From positions 1-17,106 of the forward strand of contig CAJUFU010000067.1 in NCBI GenBank assembly GCA_910585555.1: a stretch of DNA of 17,106 nucleotides, in the 5' to 3' direction. The first letter of the stretch is position 1. Each line of letters begins with the position of its first letter. Position numbers and translations under genes: made by a program. The stretch comes from an uncultured Lachnospiraceae bacterium. Lineage in GTDB: Bacteria > Bacillota > Clostridia > Lachnospirales > Lachnospiraceae. Under the pieces are notes generated by a model. That model was not told the origin of the DNA. It saw only the letters and a list, made by a program, of their open reading frames with translations, and did no database searches. This document shows, one piece after another, positions 9,840 to 16,116 of this stretch.

Positions 9840-9920
9840 CCGTTTCCGCGTTTTCTTTTACTCCATTTTCCTGCATTTCCGCATTTTGTTTTAGGCAATT
9901 ATACCGCATTTCCGCATTTT
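9840..9920 (-). repeat. Three-copy 33-nt-period repeat upstream of the ATPase
   Basis: A 15-nt word GCATTTCCGCATTTT (plus strand) occurs exactly at 9906-9920 and 9873-9887. A 12-of-15 match lies at 9840-9854. Spacing is exactly 33 nt each time. The period is 11 codons, so the open frame upstream of the chosen ATPase start encodes repeated ENAEM / QNAEM / ENAET units. The first unit also contains the -10 box of the promoter. It may be a coding N-terminal repeat in some transcripts or simply a short tandem duplication in an untranslated leader. Confidence 0.75.
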
Positions 9921-9926
9921 CTTCAA
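9898..9926 (-). promoter_or_regulatory. Promoter of the DUF4143 ATPase gene
   Basis: On the minus strand, TTGAAG (9926-9921) and a perfect TATAAT (9903-9898) are 17 nt apart. Transcription would start near 9891, about 60 nt before the ATG at 9831. The promoter lies within the longest open frame, which argues against the outermost start codon. Confidence 0.6.
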
Positions 9927-10025
9927 TTCTTACTTTATTCTCACAAAAAAGTAACCGCTTCGCCCTCATCATTCACAAAAGCGTCTGCTTCGCATCCGGC
10001 GCCGCTTTGCGGCTGAATTGATACC

Positions 10026-10057
10026 AAAAAAGACGCCTCCACCACAGAAAGCGCCTT
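10026..10057 (-). terminator. Probable terminator of metNIQ
   Basis: About 40 nt after the metQ stop, the minus strand has AGGCGC paired with GCGTCT (one G-U pair). The stem can extend inward with weaker pairs, and it is followed by a run of T (the plus strand shows AAAAAA at 10026-10031). The stem is short and partly wobble-paired, but position and T-tract fit an intrinsic terminator. Confidence 0.6.
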
Positions 10058-10094
10058 TCTTATCCTTTGCATCGTATGCACTGCTTTACCCAAA

Positions 10095-10907
10095 TCAATC
10101 AAACGGAATCACACCGCCGTCGTATGTATTGTTGATGTATTCCCTAATCTCATCCGACTTAAGGGCGTCCACCAAAGCCTTGATGCCTTCCTTGTTCTCA
10201 TTGCCCTCCTTGACTGCGATCACATTCACATAAGTCTGAGCCGCCTCGGAATCGGACTGCTCATAGGCAACCGCATCCTTGGATACGGAAAAGCCTGCTT
10301 CCATCGCATAGTTACCGTTTAAGACCACAAAAGCGGATTCATCCTTGACCCTGGGCACCTGCGCCGCCTCAAGTTCCTGAATCTCCACATTGTAAGGATT
10401 CTCCTCAATATCGCGCACAGTAGCCTCTAATCCCACACCCTCTTTCAGTTTCAGGATACCGTTATCCTGTAACAAAAGAAGCGCTCTCGCCTCATTGGTG
10501 GTATCGTTGGGCACAGAAATCACATCCCCCTCTGCCAGCGCACTAAGATCGCTCTTCGTGCCGGGATAAATCCCAAAAGGCTCGTAATGGATGCCGCCTG
10601 CATTCACCAGATGTGTCCCATGCTCCTCGTTAAAAGAATCCAGATACGGAATGTGCTGGAAATAGTTGGCATCATACTCGCCGCTCTCCACCACCTGATT
10701 AGGCTGTACATAATCGCTGAACACCGTCACCTCCAGCGTATAACCCTGCTTTTCCAAAATAGGCTTTACCTGCTCTAAAATCTCGGCGTGGGGTGTGGCA
10801 GACGCCGCTACCGTAATGGTGCCGTCATCCTTGGATGAACCGCAGGCCGTCAATGTACCGAGCGCTAACGCCGCAGTAAGCACACCTACAATCAATTTCT
10901 TTTTCAT
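10095..10907 (-). CDS. metQ: MetQ, methionine ABC transporter binding lipoprotein
   Basis: This is the extracellular substrate-binding lipoprotein of the D/L-methionine importer (NlpA/MetQ family). From the ATG at 10907 it is 270 residues. It has a lysine-rich start, a hydrophobic signal segment and the lipobox LTAC with the modified cysteine at residue 22, followed by GSSKDD. The open frame extends upstream to 11006, but the extension would read through a promoter and lacks the signal peptide at its N-terminus. The ATG at 10907 has a strong GGAGGAGG ribosome binding site, so it is chosen. The mature part has family features such as VAASATPHAEILEQVKP near the start and the QIPYLDSF-like HIPYLDSFNEEHG. 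It follows metI by 101 nt and has its own promoter in that gap, which would allow the binding protein to be made in excess over the membrane subunits. Confidence 0.93.
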   Translation of the reverse strand: MKKKLIVGVLTAALALGTLTACGSSKDDGTITVAASATPHAEILEQVKPILEKQGYTLEVTVFSDYVQPNQVVESGEYDANYFQHIPYLDSFNEEHGTHLVNAGGIHYEPFGIYPGTKSDLSALAEGDVISVPNDTTNEARALLLLQDNGILKLKEGVGLEATVRDIEENPYNVEIQELEAAQVPRVKDESAFVVLNGNYAMEAGFSVSKDAVAYEQSDSEAAQTYVNVIAVKEGNENKEGIKALVDALKSDEIREYINNTYDGGVIPFD

Positions 10908-10928
10908 AATATTATCCTCCTCCTTTTT

Positions 10929-10956
10929 CCTACTTATACAGTAGGTTTTATACTGT
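10929..10956. promoter_or_regulatory. Two overlapping dyads downstream of the metQ promoter
   Basis: On the plus strand, CCTAC/GTAGG (10929-10933 with 10941-10945) and ACAGTA/TACTGT (10938-10943 with 10951-10956) are perfect inverted repeats. Each has a 7-nt spacer, and their centres (10937 and 10947) are 10 bp apart, one helical turn. They sit between the -10 box and the ribosome binding site. They could be paired operator half-sites or two mutually exclusive small RNA hairpins. No regulator is recognised. Confidence 0.5.
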
Positions 10957-10958
10957 CT

Positions 10959-10987
10959 ATTATAACCACACATATATCCTTTGTCAA
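10959..10987 (-). promoter_or_regulatory. Perfect-consensus promoter of metQ
   Basis: On the minus strand, TTGACA (10987-10982) and TATAAT (10964-10959) are exactly 17 nt apart, a full match to the sigma-A consensus. It lies in the metI-metQ gap, starting about 20 nt after the metI stop, so metQ can be transcribed independently of metNI. Confidence 0.85.
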
Positions 10988-11008
10988 TATAACTGTTCCC
11001 CGGCATCC

Positions 11009-11671
11009 CTACCTCTTGCGCTTATCCACTTTCACGGCCAGCCGCATCCCCAGCGTCTGGAATACCTGCACCAGAAGTACCAGAAGTACTACCGATACAA
11101 TCATAATAAGCGTCTCCCAGCGATAATAACCATACCGCATGGCAATATCGCCCAGGCCGCCGCCGCCGACCACACCGGCCATAGCCGAATACCCCAATAT
11201 GGTTCCGCTGGCAATGGTGACGCCAACCAGGAGGGAAGTCCTCGCCTCCACCAGCAGTACCTTCCATATAATGGTATACGTGTCCGCCCCCATACTCTGG
11301 GCCGCCTCAATCACGCCATGGTCTACTTCCTTTAAAGAGGATTCTATCATACGCCCGATAAAAGGTGCCGCCGCCAAGGTAAGCGGTACAATCGTTGCCA
11401 CCGAACCCGTGGTCTTGCCCACGATCGCACGGGTGAGCGGCATGACCAGAATCAATAAGATCAAGAACGGAATACTCCTCACAATATTCACCACCACATC
11501 AAGCGCCTTGTACACCACCGCATTGGGCTTGATTCCTGTCTTATCCGTCACCGCAAGGGCAATGCCCATGGGAAGTCCGAACAGATAGCCGAACAAAGTT
11601 GACATCAGTGTCATAAGTAAGGTGTCCCGTATGCCTTCCAACATCATCATGGTCAAATCACTGGTCCACAT
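11009..11671 (-). CDS. metI: MetI, methionine ABC transporter permease
   Basis: This is the membrane-spanning subunit of the methionine importer, 220 residues, the usual size for MetI. It is strongly hydrophobic, with about five predicted transmembrane segments. The cytoplasmic EAA loop that couples to the ATPase reads EAAQSMGADTYTIIWKVLL. The family's N-terminal region (ILEGIRDTLLMTL-like, here MMLEGIRDTLLMTLM) is also visible. The ATG at 11671 overlaps the end of metN by 14 nt and has GGAGGTGA upstream, indicating translational coupling. It follows metN and precedes metQ. Confidence 0.93.
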   Translation of the reverse strand: MWTSDLTMMMLEGIRDTLLMTLMSTLFGYLFGLPMGIALAVTDKTGIKPNAVVYKALDVVVNIVRSIPFLILLILVMPLTRAIVGKTTGSVATIVPLTLAAAPFIGRMIESSLKEVDHGVIEAAQSMGADTYTIIWKVLLVEARTSLLVGVTIASGTILGYSAMAGVVGGGGLGDIAMRYGYYRWETLIMIVSVVLLVLLVQVFQTLGMRLAVKVDKRKR

Positions 11672-12698
11672 AGCCGTTCACCTCCTCCACTGCAAGCCCC
11701 CGCTCAGTCAGATAGGCTTTCATGTCCTCCTGCATAGCCTTATCATCCGGAAGACTGAGAATCATCTCGCCTCTGGCAATTCCTTCCACATTCTTTGTGT
11801 CCGCCTTCAGAATATTGATAGGCTGTCCAAACTTTAATACCATATTGGCAATGACCGGTTCGAAGGAGGAATTCACAGAGAAGACGATTCGGATACAACA
11901 TTTACCCTTCATCAACTCCTTCTGATGCCCCTCTAACGTGCGCCGCTCCGTCCCACTGCCCTTCAGAATCAATTCCTTCGCCTCTGCCGTCTTCGGATGG
12001 GAGAAGATATCAAACACCCGGCCCTGTTCCACCAGATGCCCCTCTCCGATGATCGCCACATGGGAACAGATTTCCCGGACCACCGACATCTCATGGGTGA
12101 TAATCACGATGGTGATACCATACTGCCTGTTGATTTCTTTTAAAAGCTGCAAAATGGACTGCGTCGTCCGCGGATCCAAGGCACTGGTAGCCTCATCGCA
12201 CAATAAAATCTTCGGATTGGCCGCTAAAGCTCTCGCAATCGCCACCCTCTGCTTTTGTCCCCCGGAAAGCTGAGATGGATATGCCTTCGCCTTCTCCGTC
12301 AGCCCCACAATCTCCAGAAGTTCCGCCGCCCGCTTTCTGGCATCCCTCTTCTTCACACCACCAATCACCAGCGGAAAACAGATATTGTCAATCACATTCT
12401 TCTGCATCAGCAGATTGAAATGCTGAAAGATCATGGCGATTTCCCGCCGCTTTTCCCGAAGCAGTGCCTCAGACAAAGTACTTAAGTCACTGCCCTCAAT
12501 CTCCACCGTACCGGATGTGGGCCGCTCTAAGAAATTCAAGCACCGCACCAAAGTACTCTTGCCCGCCCCTGACATACCGATGATACCATAGATATCGCCT
12601 GCCTGGATGGACAGACTGATATCATGCAGTGCGTCCACATTGGCCTCACTGGTCACAAAGGTCTTACACAAATTGCGAACTTCTATCATCCCCGCCAT
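11658..12698 (-). CDS. metN: MetN, methionine ABC transporter ATP-binding subunit
   Basis: This is the cytoplasmic ATPase that powers methionine import, 346 residues. Walker A is GMSGAGKST (Lys47), the ABC signature LSGGQKQRVAIARAL, Walker B ILLCDEATSALDP, and the switch histidine lies in VIITHEMSVV. The C-terminal segment of about 80 residues is the NIL ligand-binding domain typical of MetN. In characterised homologues it binds methionine and shuts the transporter down (trans-inhibition). The ATG at 12698 is preferred over the one three codons later because AAAGGA lies about 9 nt upstream. It is first in a metN-metI-metQ operon. The leader before it is structured but contains no recognisable SAM riboswitch or T-box. 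Confidence 0.94.
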   Translation of the reverse strand: MAGMIEVRNLCKTFVTSEANVDALHDISLSIQAGDIYGIIGMSGAGKSTLVRCLNFLERPTSGTVEIEGSDLSTLSEALLREKRREIAMIFQHFNLLMQKNVIDNICFPLVIGGVKKRDARKRAAELLEIVGLTEKAKAYPSQLSGGQKQRVAIARALAANPKILLCDEATSALDPRTTQSILQLLKEINRQYGITIVIITHEMSVVREICSHVAIIGEGHLVEQGRVFDIFSHPKTAEAKELILKGSGTERRTLEGHQKELMKGKCCIRIVFSVNSSFEPVIANMVLKFGQPINILKADTKNVEGIARGEMILSLPDDKAMQEDMKAYLTERGLAVEEVNGYVDQ

Positions 12699-12715
12699 TT
12701 TGATTTATCCTTTCG

Positions 12716-12740
12716 TGTCTGCTTCGCAGCCGCTTGTTTT
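12716..12740. repeat. Mini-hairpin repeat, copy near metN
   Basis: A 25-nt unit with core CTGC-TTC-GCAG followed by CCGCTTGTTTT on the plus strand recurs 118 nt away at 12834-12858. The copies differ at three positions: the two bases of one hairpin pair (T-A here, C-G there) and one loop base. This copy lies directly before the metN ribosome binding site. Confidence 0.7.
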
Positions 12741-12760
12741 TCCCCTGCTTTTCTAGATTC

Positions 12761-12808
12761 GCAAGGCCGCGCTGTCGCGCTCTTTGTCCGATTTCATCGG
12801 TCCCTTGC
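12761..12808 (-). ncRNA. Candidate three-way-junction RNA element
   Basis: On the minus strand, outer stem GCAAGG (12808-12803) pairs with CCTTGC (12766-12761). Between them are two perfect hairpins, CCGAT-GAA-ATCGG (12800-12788) and GCGC-GACA-GCGC (12780-12769), joined by the single-stranded linker ACAAAGA. All 30 paired bases are Watson-Crick. Such a compact two-hairpin domain is unlikely by chance in 48 nt, but no Rfam family is recognised from reading alone. Confidence 0.45.
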
Positions 12809-12833
12809 TCATTATCGCCGCTGGTAAAACAAA

Positions 12834-12858
12834 TGTCCGCTTTGCGGCCGCTTGTTTT
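12834..12858. repeat. Mini-hairpin repeat, copy near the metN promoter
   Basis: This is the second copy of the 25-nt unit at 12716-12740, with core CCGC-TTT-GCGG followed by CCGCTTGTTTT. The paired change preserves the hairpin. It falls in the first 40 nt of the inferred metN leader. Confidence 0.7.
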
Positions 12859-12878
12859 CCCTTAGCGGCTTCTATATC

Positions 12879-12907
12879 AATTTAGTATGAATGCCGCGGA
12901 TTGTCAA
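12879..12907 (-). promoter_or_regulatory. Promoter of metNIQ
   Basis: On the minus strand, a perfect TTGACA (12907-12902) is 17 nt from TAAATT (12884-12879), which matches the -10 consensus at four of six positions. It starts about 50 nt after the Rpn-family nuclease stop codon, so the operon does not depend on read-through from that gene. Confidence 0.65.
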
Positions 12908-12957
12908 GGTTTGTACCGGTTATTGTGCAAAGGAAGATGGTTTTGCCGTCTGCGGGT

Positions 12958-13938
12958 TCAGTGCCAGTAACGTTCTATGTATCCCTGCGCGGACTCCGGA
13001 GACAGTTGCAGCTTCTCCATCAGCTGTTTCTGAGCAGTCTCTCTTGTGCCGTTATACTCGATACATATCTCAATCAGTGCCTTTACACCCTGTTCTATTC
13101 CTTGTTCTATCCCCTGACTCAAGCCCTCCATACGTCCCTGCTGTATCAACTCCGCTATGGCTCCGCACATATTTACTTTTCCTCCTTCCTGGCTGTACTC
13201 CTTTACTTGTAAGAGTTCCACTGTTTTTATATGTTCTGCTATCACATCATAAGTTTCCTCATCCAATTCCTGATAAACCGGGTCGCTAGTGATCAGTTCA
13301 TACAGTTTTTCCGGATTATCAGCATAACGGATGCAGTCAAATACCTGCTTTAAGTCTGTCTGAAAGACATCTGTTTTCTCAAATCTGCGCACCTCGCAGA
13401 CATATATCCGGTAGTCATTGACCTTTTCTCGCAACTCCCCTGGAATATCTGTAAAATCCAATATACTGTGCAGATTCTCCGCTCCGTCCCAGTTTTCTCC
13501 ATAATACAATACGAGTGTGACACAGGGATGTAATCTGCTGTCCTTTGCAAACCCTGACAAAAATTCCGCTGAGTTGATGTCACTGCGCCTTCTGATCTGG
13601 CGCTTTACGGCCGCCGCCTGCCTCTCGTACTCCGCCGCGTCATAAGACATACAGCGAAGCGGCATCAAGTAATGTACTTCCTCTTGGTTCTCGATGCCCA
13701 CCACCATGAAATGAACCCCAAATGCCGCTTTTTTCACCAAATCACGATACCGCTGTTTCCCCTGTGAAATTCGTCTTCCGCTTCCGGCTGATGCCCTAAC
13801 ATATCCTGTCTGCGAATCCATCTCTGTCAAGTCTGACGGCCTAAGAATCTCCTTACCTCCGCAGACCACCCCATTGATCAAATCCGCAAACCTTTCGGAA
13901 GCATAGAGATAGCCCTTTTTCTGCAAGTCTTTTACCAT
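12958..13938 (-). CDS. Rpn-family nuclease / putative transposase-like protein
   Basis: This 326-residue protein resembles the Rpn (recombination-promoting nuclease, PD-(D/E)XK) proteins that occur in multiple copies in Lachnospiraceae. Characterised E. coli Rpn proteins are DNA endonucleases that raise RecA-independent recombination. Visible family features are FADLINGVVCGGKEIL near the N-terminus, RYRDLVKK (Asp66), GIENQ (Glu83 and Gln85, candidate E-x-Q/K active-site pair) and MPLRCMSYDAAEYERQ. The tail has the EGLSQGIEQGIEQGV repeats that this family often shows. The open frame extends to 14046, but the ATG at 13938 has AGGAGGAG upstream and fits the family start. It stands alone, between a repeat-filled spacer and the metNIQ promoter. 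Intactness of the active site is inferred from motifs only. Confidence 0.8.
   Translation of the reverse strand: MVKDLQKKGYLYASERFADLINGVVCGGKEILRPSDLTEMDSQTGYVRASAGSGRRISQGKQRYRDLVKKAAFGVHFMVVGIENQEEVHYLMPLRCMSYDAAEYERQAAAVKRQIRRRSDINSAEFLSGFAKDSRLHPCVTLVLYYGENWDGAENLHSILDFTDIPGELREKVNDYRIYVCEVRRFEKTDVFQTDLKQVFDCIRYADNPEKLYELITSDPVYQELDEETYDVIAEHIKTVELLQVKEYSQEGGKVNMCGAIAELIQQGRMEGLSQGIEQGIEQGVKALIEICIEYNGTRETAQKQLMEKLQLSPESAQGYIERYWH
13090..13113 (-). repeat. In-frame 12-nt tandem repeat in the Rpn gene
   Basis: Two adjacent copies of GGRATAGAACAR (minus strand) encode GIEQ-GIEQ in the glutamine/glycine-rich tail of the Rpn-family protein. A slip of one unit would add or remove four residues without breaking the frame. 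Confidence 0.7.
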
Positions 13939-14034
13939 ATCTTCTCCTCCTGTGGCGCAGGAGGTTTTCAGAAATCTCCTGCTTATCATAATTTGTGGAT
14001 AAAAGCATAGATTTCCGAAATGTAATAAAAGTAA

Positions 14035-14152
14035 TTTGCTTCGCAAATAACTTTACGAGTTCCGCTTCGCGGCCTCGAAATAAGCGAAGTTTTTTTGCTT
14101 CGCAAATAACTTTACGAGTTCCGCTCCACGGCCTCTAAATAAACGAAGTTCT
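14035..14152. repeat. 59-bp direct tandem repeat, two copies
   Basis: Copy A (14035-14093) and copy B (14094-14152) are adjacent and differ at four positions in the aligned core. Each opens with the hairpin TTTGC-TTC-GCAAA. Copy A also has CCGC-TTC-GCGG (14062-14072), which is broken in copy B (CCGCTCCACGG). This is a recent-looking tandem duplication with one copy decaying. Confidence 0.9.
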
Positions 14153-14225
14153 TTCCTAAATATTACATAAACATAGAAAATACAGAAGGCTTTCGCCTGA
14201 ATCTTAGAATATATGCTTTGAAAAA

Positions 14226-14254
14226 ATGATAACATTTTATAGATGATTTAGCAA
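14226..14254 (-). promoter_or_regulatory. Weak promoter candidate for the Rpn-family gene
   Basis: On the minus strand, TTGCTA (14254-14249) and TATCAT (14231-14226) are 17 nt apart. The boxes match the consensus at four and five positions. It would give a leader of nearly 290 nt through the 59-bp repeat, so it is only a candidate. Confidence 0.35.
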
Positions 14255-14300
14255 GAATGATTTGACTTTTTATGAGCCAATATTTTTAATTTATAATAAG

Positions 14301-15350
14301 TCACGGCACTTTTCTGCCGATCATCACCTTATTGGTAAAAACAGCTTTATCCCGCATAACTTCTAATCCGTCATGCAGCCTGTCAAAAGAAAATCTCTGG
14401 GTAATCTGCGCTGAAGGGCGGATTTTCCCCGCTTGTATCGCTTTCACGGCCTGATGCCAGTCATCCTCCTCTTCTTTGGTAAAAGAAGAATTCCAGGTGC
14501 CATATATCTTAAGCTGCTGGCGAAGAATCTTCCAGTAAATCTGCTTGTCAAATCCAATGTCTCCCGCCGGATTGCCCACCAACACCACCTGGCCGCCTGC
14601 CCTGACCAGACTGACTGCATTATTAATACTTTCGTTTACCCCCACACATTCAAAGACAATATCCACTCCTGCGTCCTGGGTCTGTTCCTTGATAAAATCA
14701 GCCGGATTCTCTTCACGACAATTGCAGAACATACATTTGGCCACACCTGCCACCAAATCCTGCTGCTCTGTTCTTGTCCCAACTGCATACAAATTCTCCA
14801 CGCCCATGGCGGTGAGCCACTGCAGTACCAATGTCCCAATCGTTCCGCAGCCATATACCACTGCAGACCGGACATGCGACATATCCGCCTGCCTGATGGC
14901 ATGGAGGGCCACACAGGCAGGTTCTAACATAGCGGCGTCTTCAAAACTCACCCCCGAAGGCAGCGCAATCAAATTCCAGACCGGAACCGCCACATATTCG
15001 GCAAATCCGCCATCCGTCCTGGAACCCAGATAATTATAAGAGCGGCACATTTCATATGCCTTCCCATTACACGGTTCACACTTCATACAGGGAATCAGCG
15101 GAAAAACCCCTACCTTTTTTCCAACCAGATGCTTGTTCTCTTCCCCAGCCGCCTGCCGCACAATACCCGCAAACTCATGCCCGGGAATGGTCGGAAAATG
15201 ATAAGTCCCTGTCTTAAAAATACGAGGAATATCAGAACCACATATTCCCGCATTGACCACTTCTACAAGAACCTCATCCTCCTGTAGCTGCGGATTGGGA
15301 ACATCTTTATAAGTAAGCTGTCCTACTTTTTCCAGTACGTATGCCTTCAT
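14301..15350 (-). CDS. Zinc-dependent polyol-phosphate dehydrogenase, GatD-like
   Basis: This medium-chain dehydrogenase of 349 residues resembles galactitol-1-phosphate 5-dehydrogenase, which interconverts a polyol phosphate and a ketose phosphate with NAD(P)H. Catalytic zinc ligands are Cys37 (CGSDIPRIFKTG, a GatD-like stretch) and His58-Glu59 (GHEF). The structural zinc site is complete: Cys88, Cys91, Cys94 and Cys102. The nucleotide-binding GCGTIG lies at about residues 169-174, and GSRTDGGFAEYV is typical of the family. The ATG at 15350 has GGAGTGAGG upstream. It follows the cytidylyltransferase by 56 nt in the same orientation, so it probably supplies that enzyme's polyol phosphate, as TarJ does for TarI, although TarJ from S. 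aureus lacks this cysteine cluster. The true substrate (pentulose or hexulose phosphate) is not readable from the sequence. Confidence 0.85.
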   Translation of the reverse strand: MKAYVLEKVGQLTYKDVPNPQLQEDEVLVEVVNAGICGSDIPRIFKTGTYHFPTIPGHEFAGIVRQAAGEENKHLVGKKVGVFPLIPCMKCEPCNGKAYEMCRSYNYLGSRTDGGFAEYVAVPVWNLIALPSGVSFEDAAMLEPACVALHAIRQADMSHVRSAVVYGCGTIGTLVLQWLTAMGVENLYAVGTRTEQQDLVAGVAKCMFCNCREENPADFIKEQTQDAGVDIVFECVGVNESINNAVSLVRAGGQVVLVGNPAGDIGFDKQIYWKILRQQLKIYGTWNSSFTKEEEDDWHQAVKAIQAGKIRPSAQITQRFSFDRLHDGLEVMRDKAVFTNKVMIGRKVP

Positions 15351-15406
15351 CGTTACCTCACTCCATGTATATATTCCTATCCAACTGTATTCGTTCTCTA
15401 TATCGT

Positions 15407-16090
15407 TTATTTTATCAACGCCCTAAAACGCTCTAAATCCGCCTGCGTGGTAATTTTGAAATTACCCTCATCGCCCGGAATCATGGCGATATCCATGCCT
15501 GCCAGGATAGCCGGTTCCGTGGAGCCATTGATCTGTTCAATCTTATCCGGTATCAGACTTTTGTTGGCTTCATAATATTTTCCCAGTACAAACGCCTCCG
15601 GCGCCTGCCCGGCATAAACCTTTTCCCGCTCCAAAAGAGACGTAATCTGCCTGCCGTCTCCCAAATATACCGTATCTTTCATGGGCAAAACCGGAAGGGC
15701 TCCGTCATGCTCCCTACAGGCATCCACACAGGCAGTGAGCATCGTCTGCGAAACACAGGGTCTTGCCGCGTCATGGACAATCACAACATCCGTTTTCTTG
15801 GCATACTGTACAATGTCCTGCAACCCGTGAAAGATGGAATACTGCCGGTTGCTCCCTGGCGCTGAAAAACCCATAAACTTGTCCAGAACCGGTTTGGTCA
15901 TCTGACTGGATATCTTCTCCCGCCAATGCTCATGCGCTACAATCTGTACCGCATCAATCAGCGGATGTATCCCAAATACTTCGAGGCAATACGCGATGAT
16001 CGTCTTTCCTTTTACCGCTATGTACTGTTTGGGAATTTCAGCACCAAGCCGAACGCCGCTTCCTCCCGCCAAAATCAGCCCTATATTCAT
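15407..16090 (-). CDS. IspD/TarI-family cytidylyltransferase
   Basis: This 227-residue enzyme of the IspD/TarI group transfers CMP from CTP to a sugar-alcohol phosphate: methylerythritol phosphate for IspD, ribitol-5-phosphate for TarI. The CTP-binding loop is LAGGSGVRLGAEIPKQY (Arg14, Lys21). HDAARP is at residues 106-111, and GNFKITTQADL near the C-terminus (Lys212) matches the family's NxKITTPEDL motif. The segment GSNRQYSI fits both subfamilies loosely. The ATG at 16090 has AAGGAG 9 nt upstream. Sitting between an epimerase and a polyol-phosphate dehydrogenase favours a CDP-polyol role for surface polymers over isoprenoid synthesis. An IspD role cannot be excluded by reading, and would be likely if this were the only such gene in the genome. 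Confidence 0.85.
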   Translation of the reverse strand: MNIGLILAGGSGVRLGAEIPKQYIAVKGKTIIAYCLEVFGIHPLIDAVQIVAHEHWREKISSQMTKPVLDKFMGFSAPGSNRQYSIFHGLQDIVQYAKKTDVVIVHDAARPCVSQTMLTACVDACREHDGALPVLPMKDTVYLGDGRQITSLLEREKVYAGQAPEAFVLGKYYEANKSLIPDKIEQINGSTEPAILAGMDIAMIPGDEGNFKITTQADLERFRALIK

Positions 16091-16116
16091 ACAGACATGC
16101 TCCTTCTAAAATGTGA

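Larger units (their letters stand above)
12699..12872 (-). promoter_or_regulatory. Structured 5' leader of metNIQ
   Basis: This is the roughly 170-nt stretch between the inferred transcription start and metN. In order of transcription it can form a GCCGCU/AGCGGC stem, then a CCGC-AAA-GCGG hairpin enclosed by AAAACAA/UUGUUUU, then a compact three-way junction (12808-12761), and finally a CUGC-GAA-GCAG hairpin (12729-12719) just before the ribosome binding site. The position suggests a cis-regulatory RNA for methionine transport, but no known class is recognised and no terminator hairpin with a T-run is present. Control, if any, would have to be at translation or RNA stability. It may instead be a cluster of dispersed repeat elements. 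Confidence 0.45.
13939..14300. other. 362-nt noncoding spacer
   Basis: This is an AT-rich stretch between the Rpn-family gene and the dehydrogenase gene. It holds a 59-bp tandem repeat (14035-14152), a small AGGC-GAAA-GCCT hairpin near 14180-14200, a weak promoter candidate (14226-14254), and one TTATCCACA word at 13994-14002. No intrinsic terminator is seen after the dehydrogenase. A 60-codon open frame across the repeat is not considered a gene. Confidence 0.6.

Noticed and set aside
12699..12907. SAM-I riboswitch (S-box) or T-box before metN
   Set aside because: Neither the S-box core nor the T-box AGGGTGGTACC-type sequence is visible, and there is no terminator hairpin with a T-run.
13994..14002. 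TTATCCACA, a perfect DnaA-box word
   Set aside because: It is a single copy with no second box, no AT-rich unwinding repeat and no dnaA or replication gene nearby. One chance occurrence is unsurprising.
13939..14046. N-terminal extension of the Rpn-family protein to 14046
   Set aside because: The upstream ATG lacks a ribosome binding site and begins in the repeat. The ATG at 13938 has a strong AGGAGGAG.
14053..14235. 60-codon open frame on the minus strand
   Set aside because: Its ATG overlaps a candidate -10 box, it has no ribosome binding site, and half of it is the 59-bp repeat with hairpins. It resembles no family.
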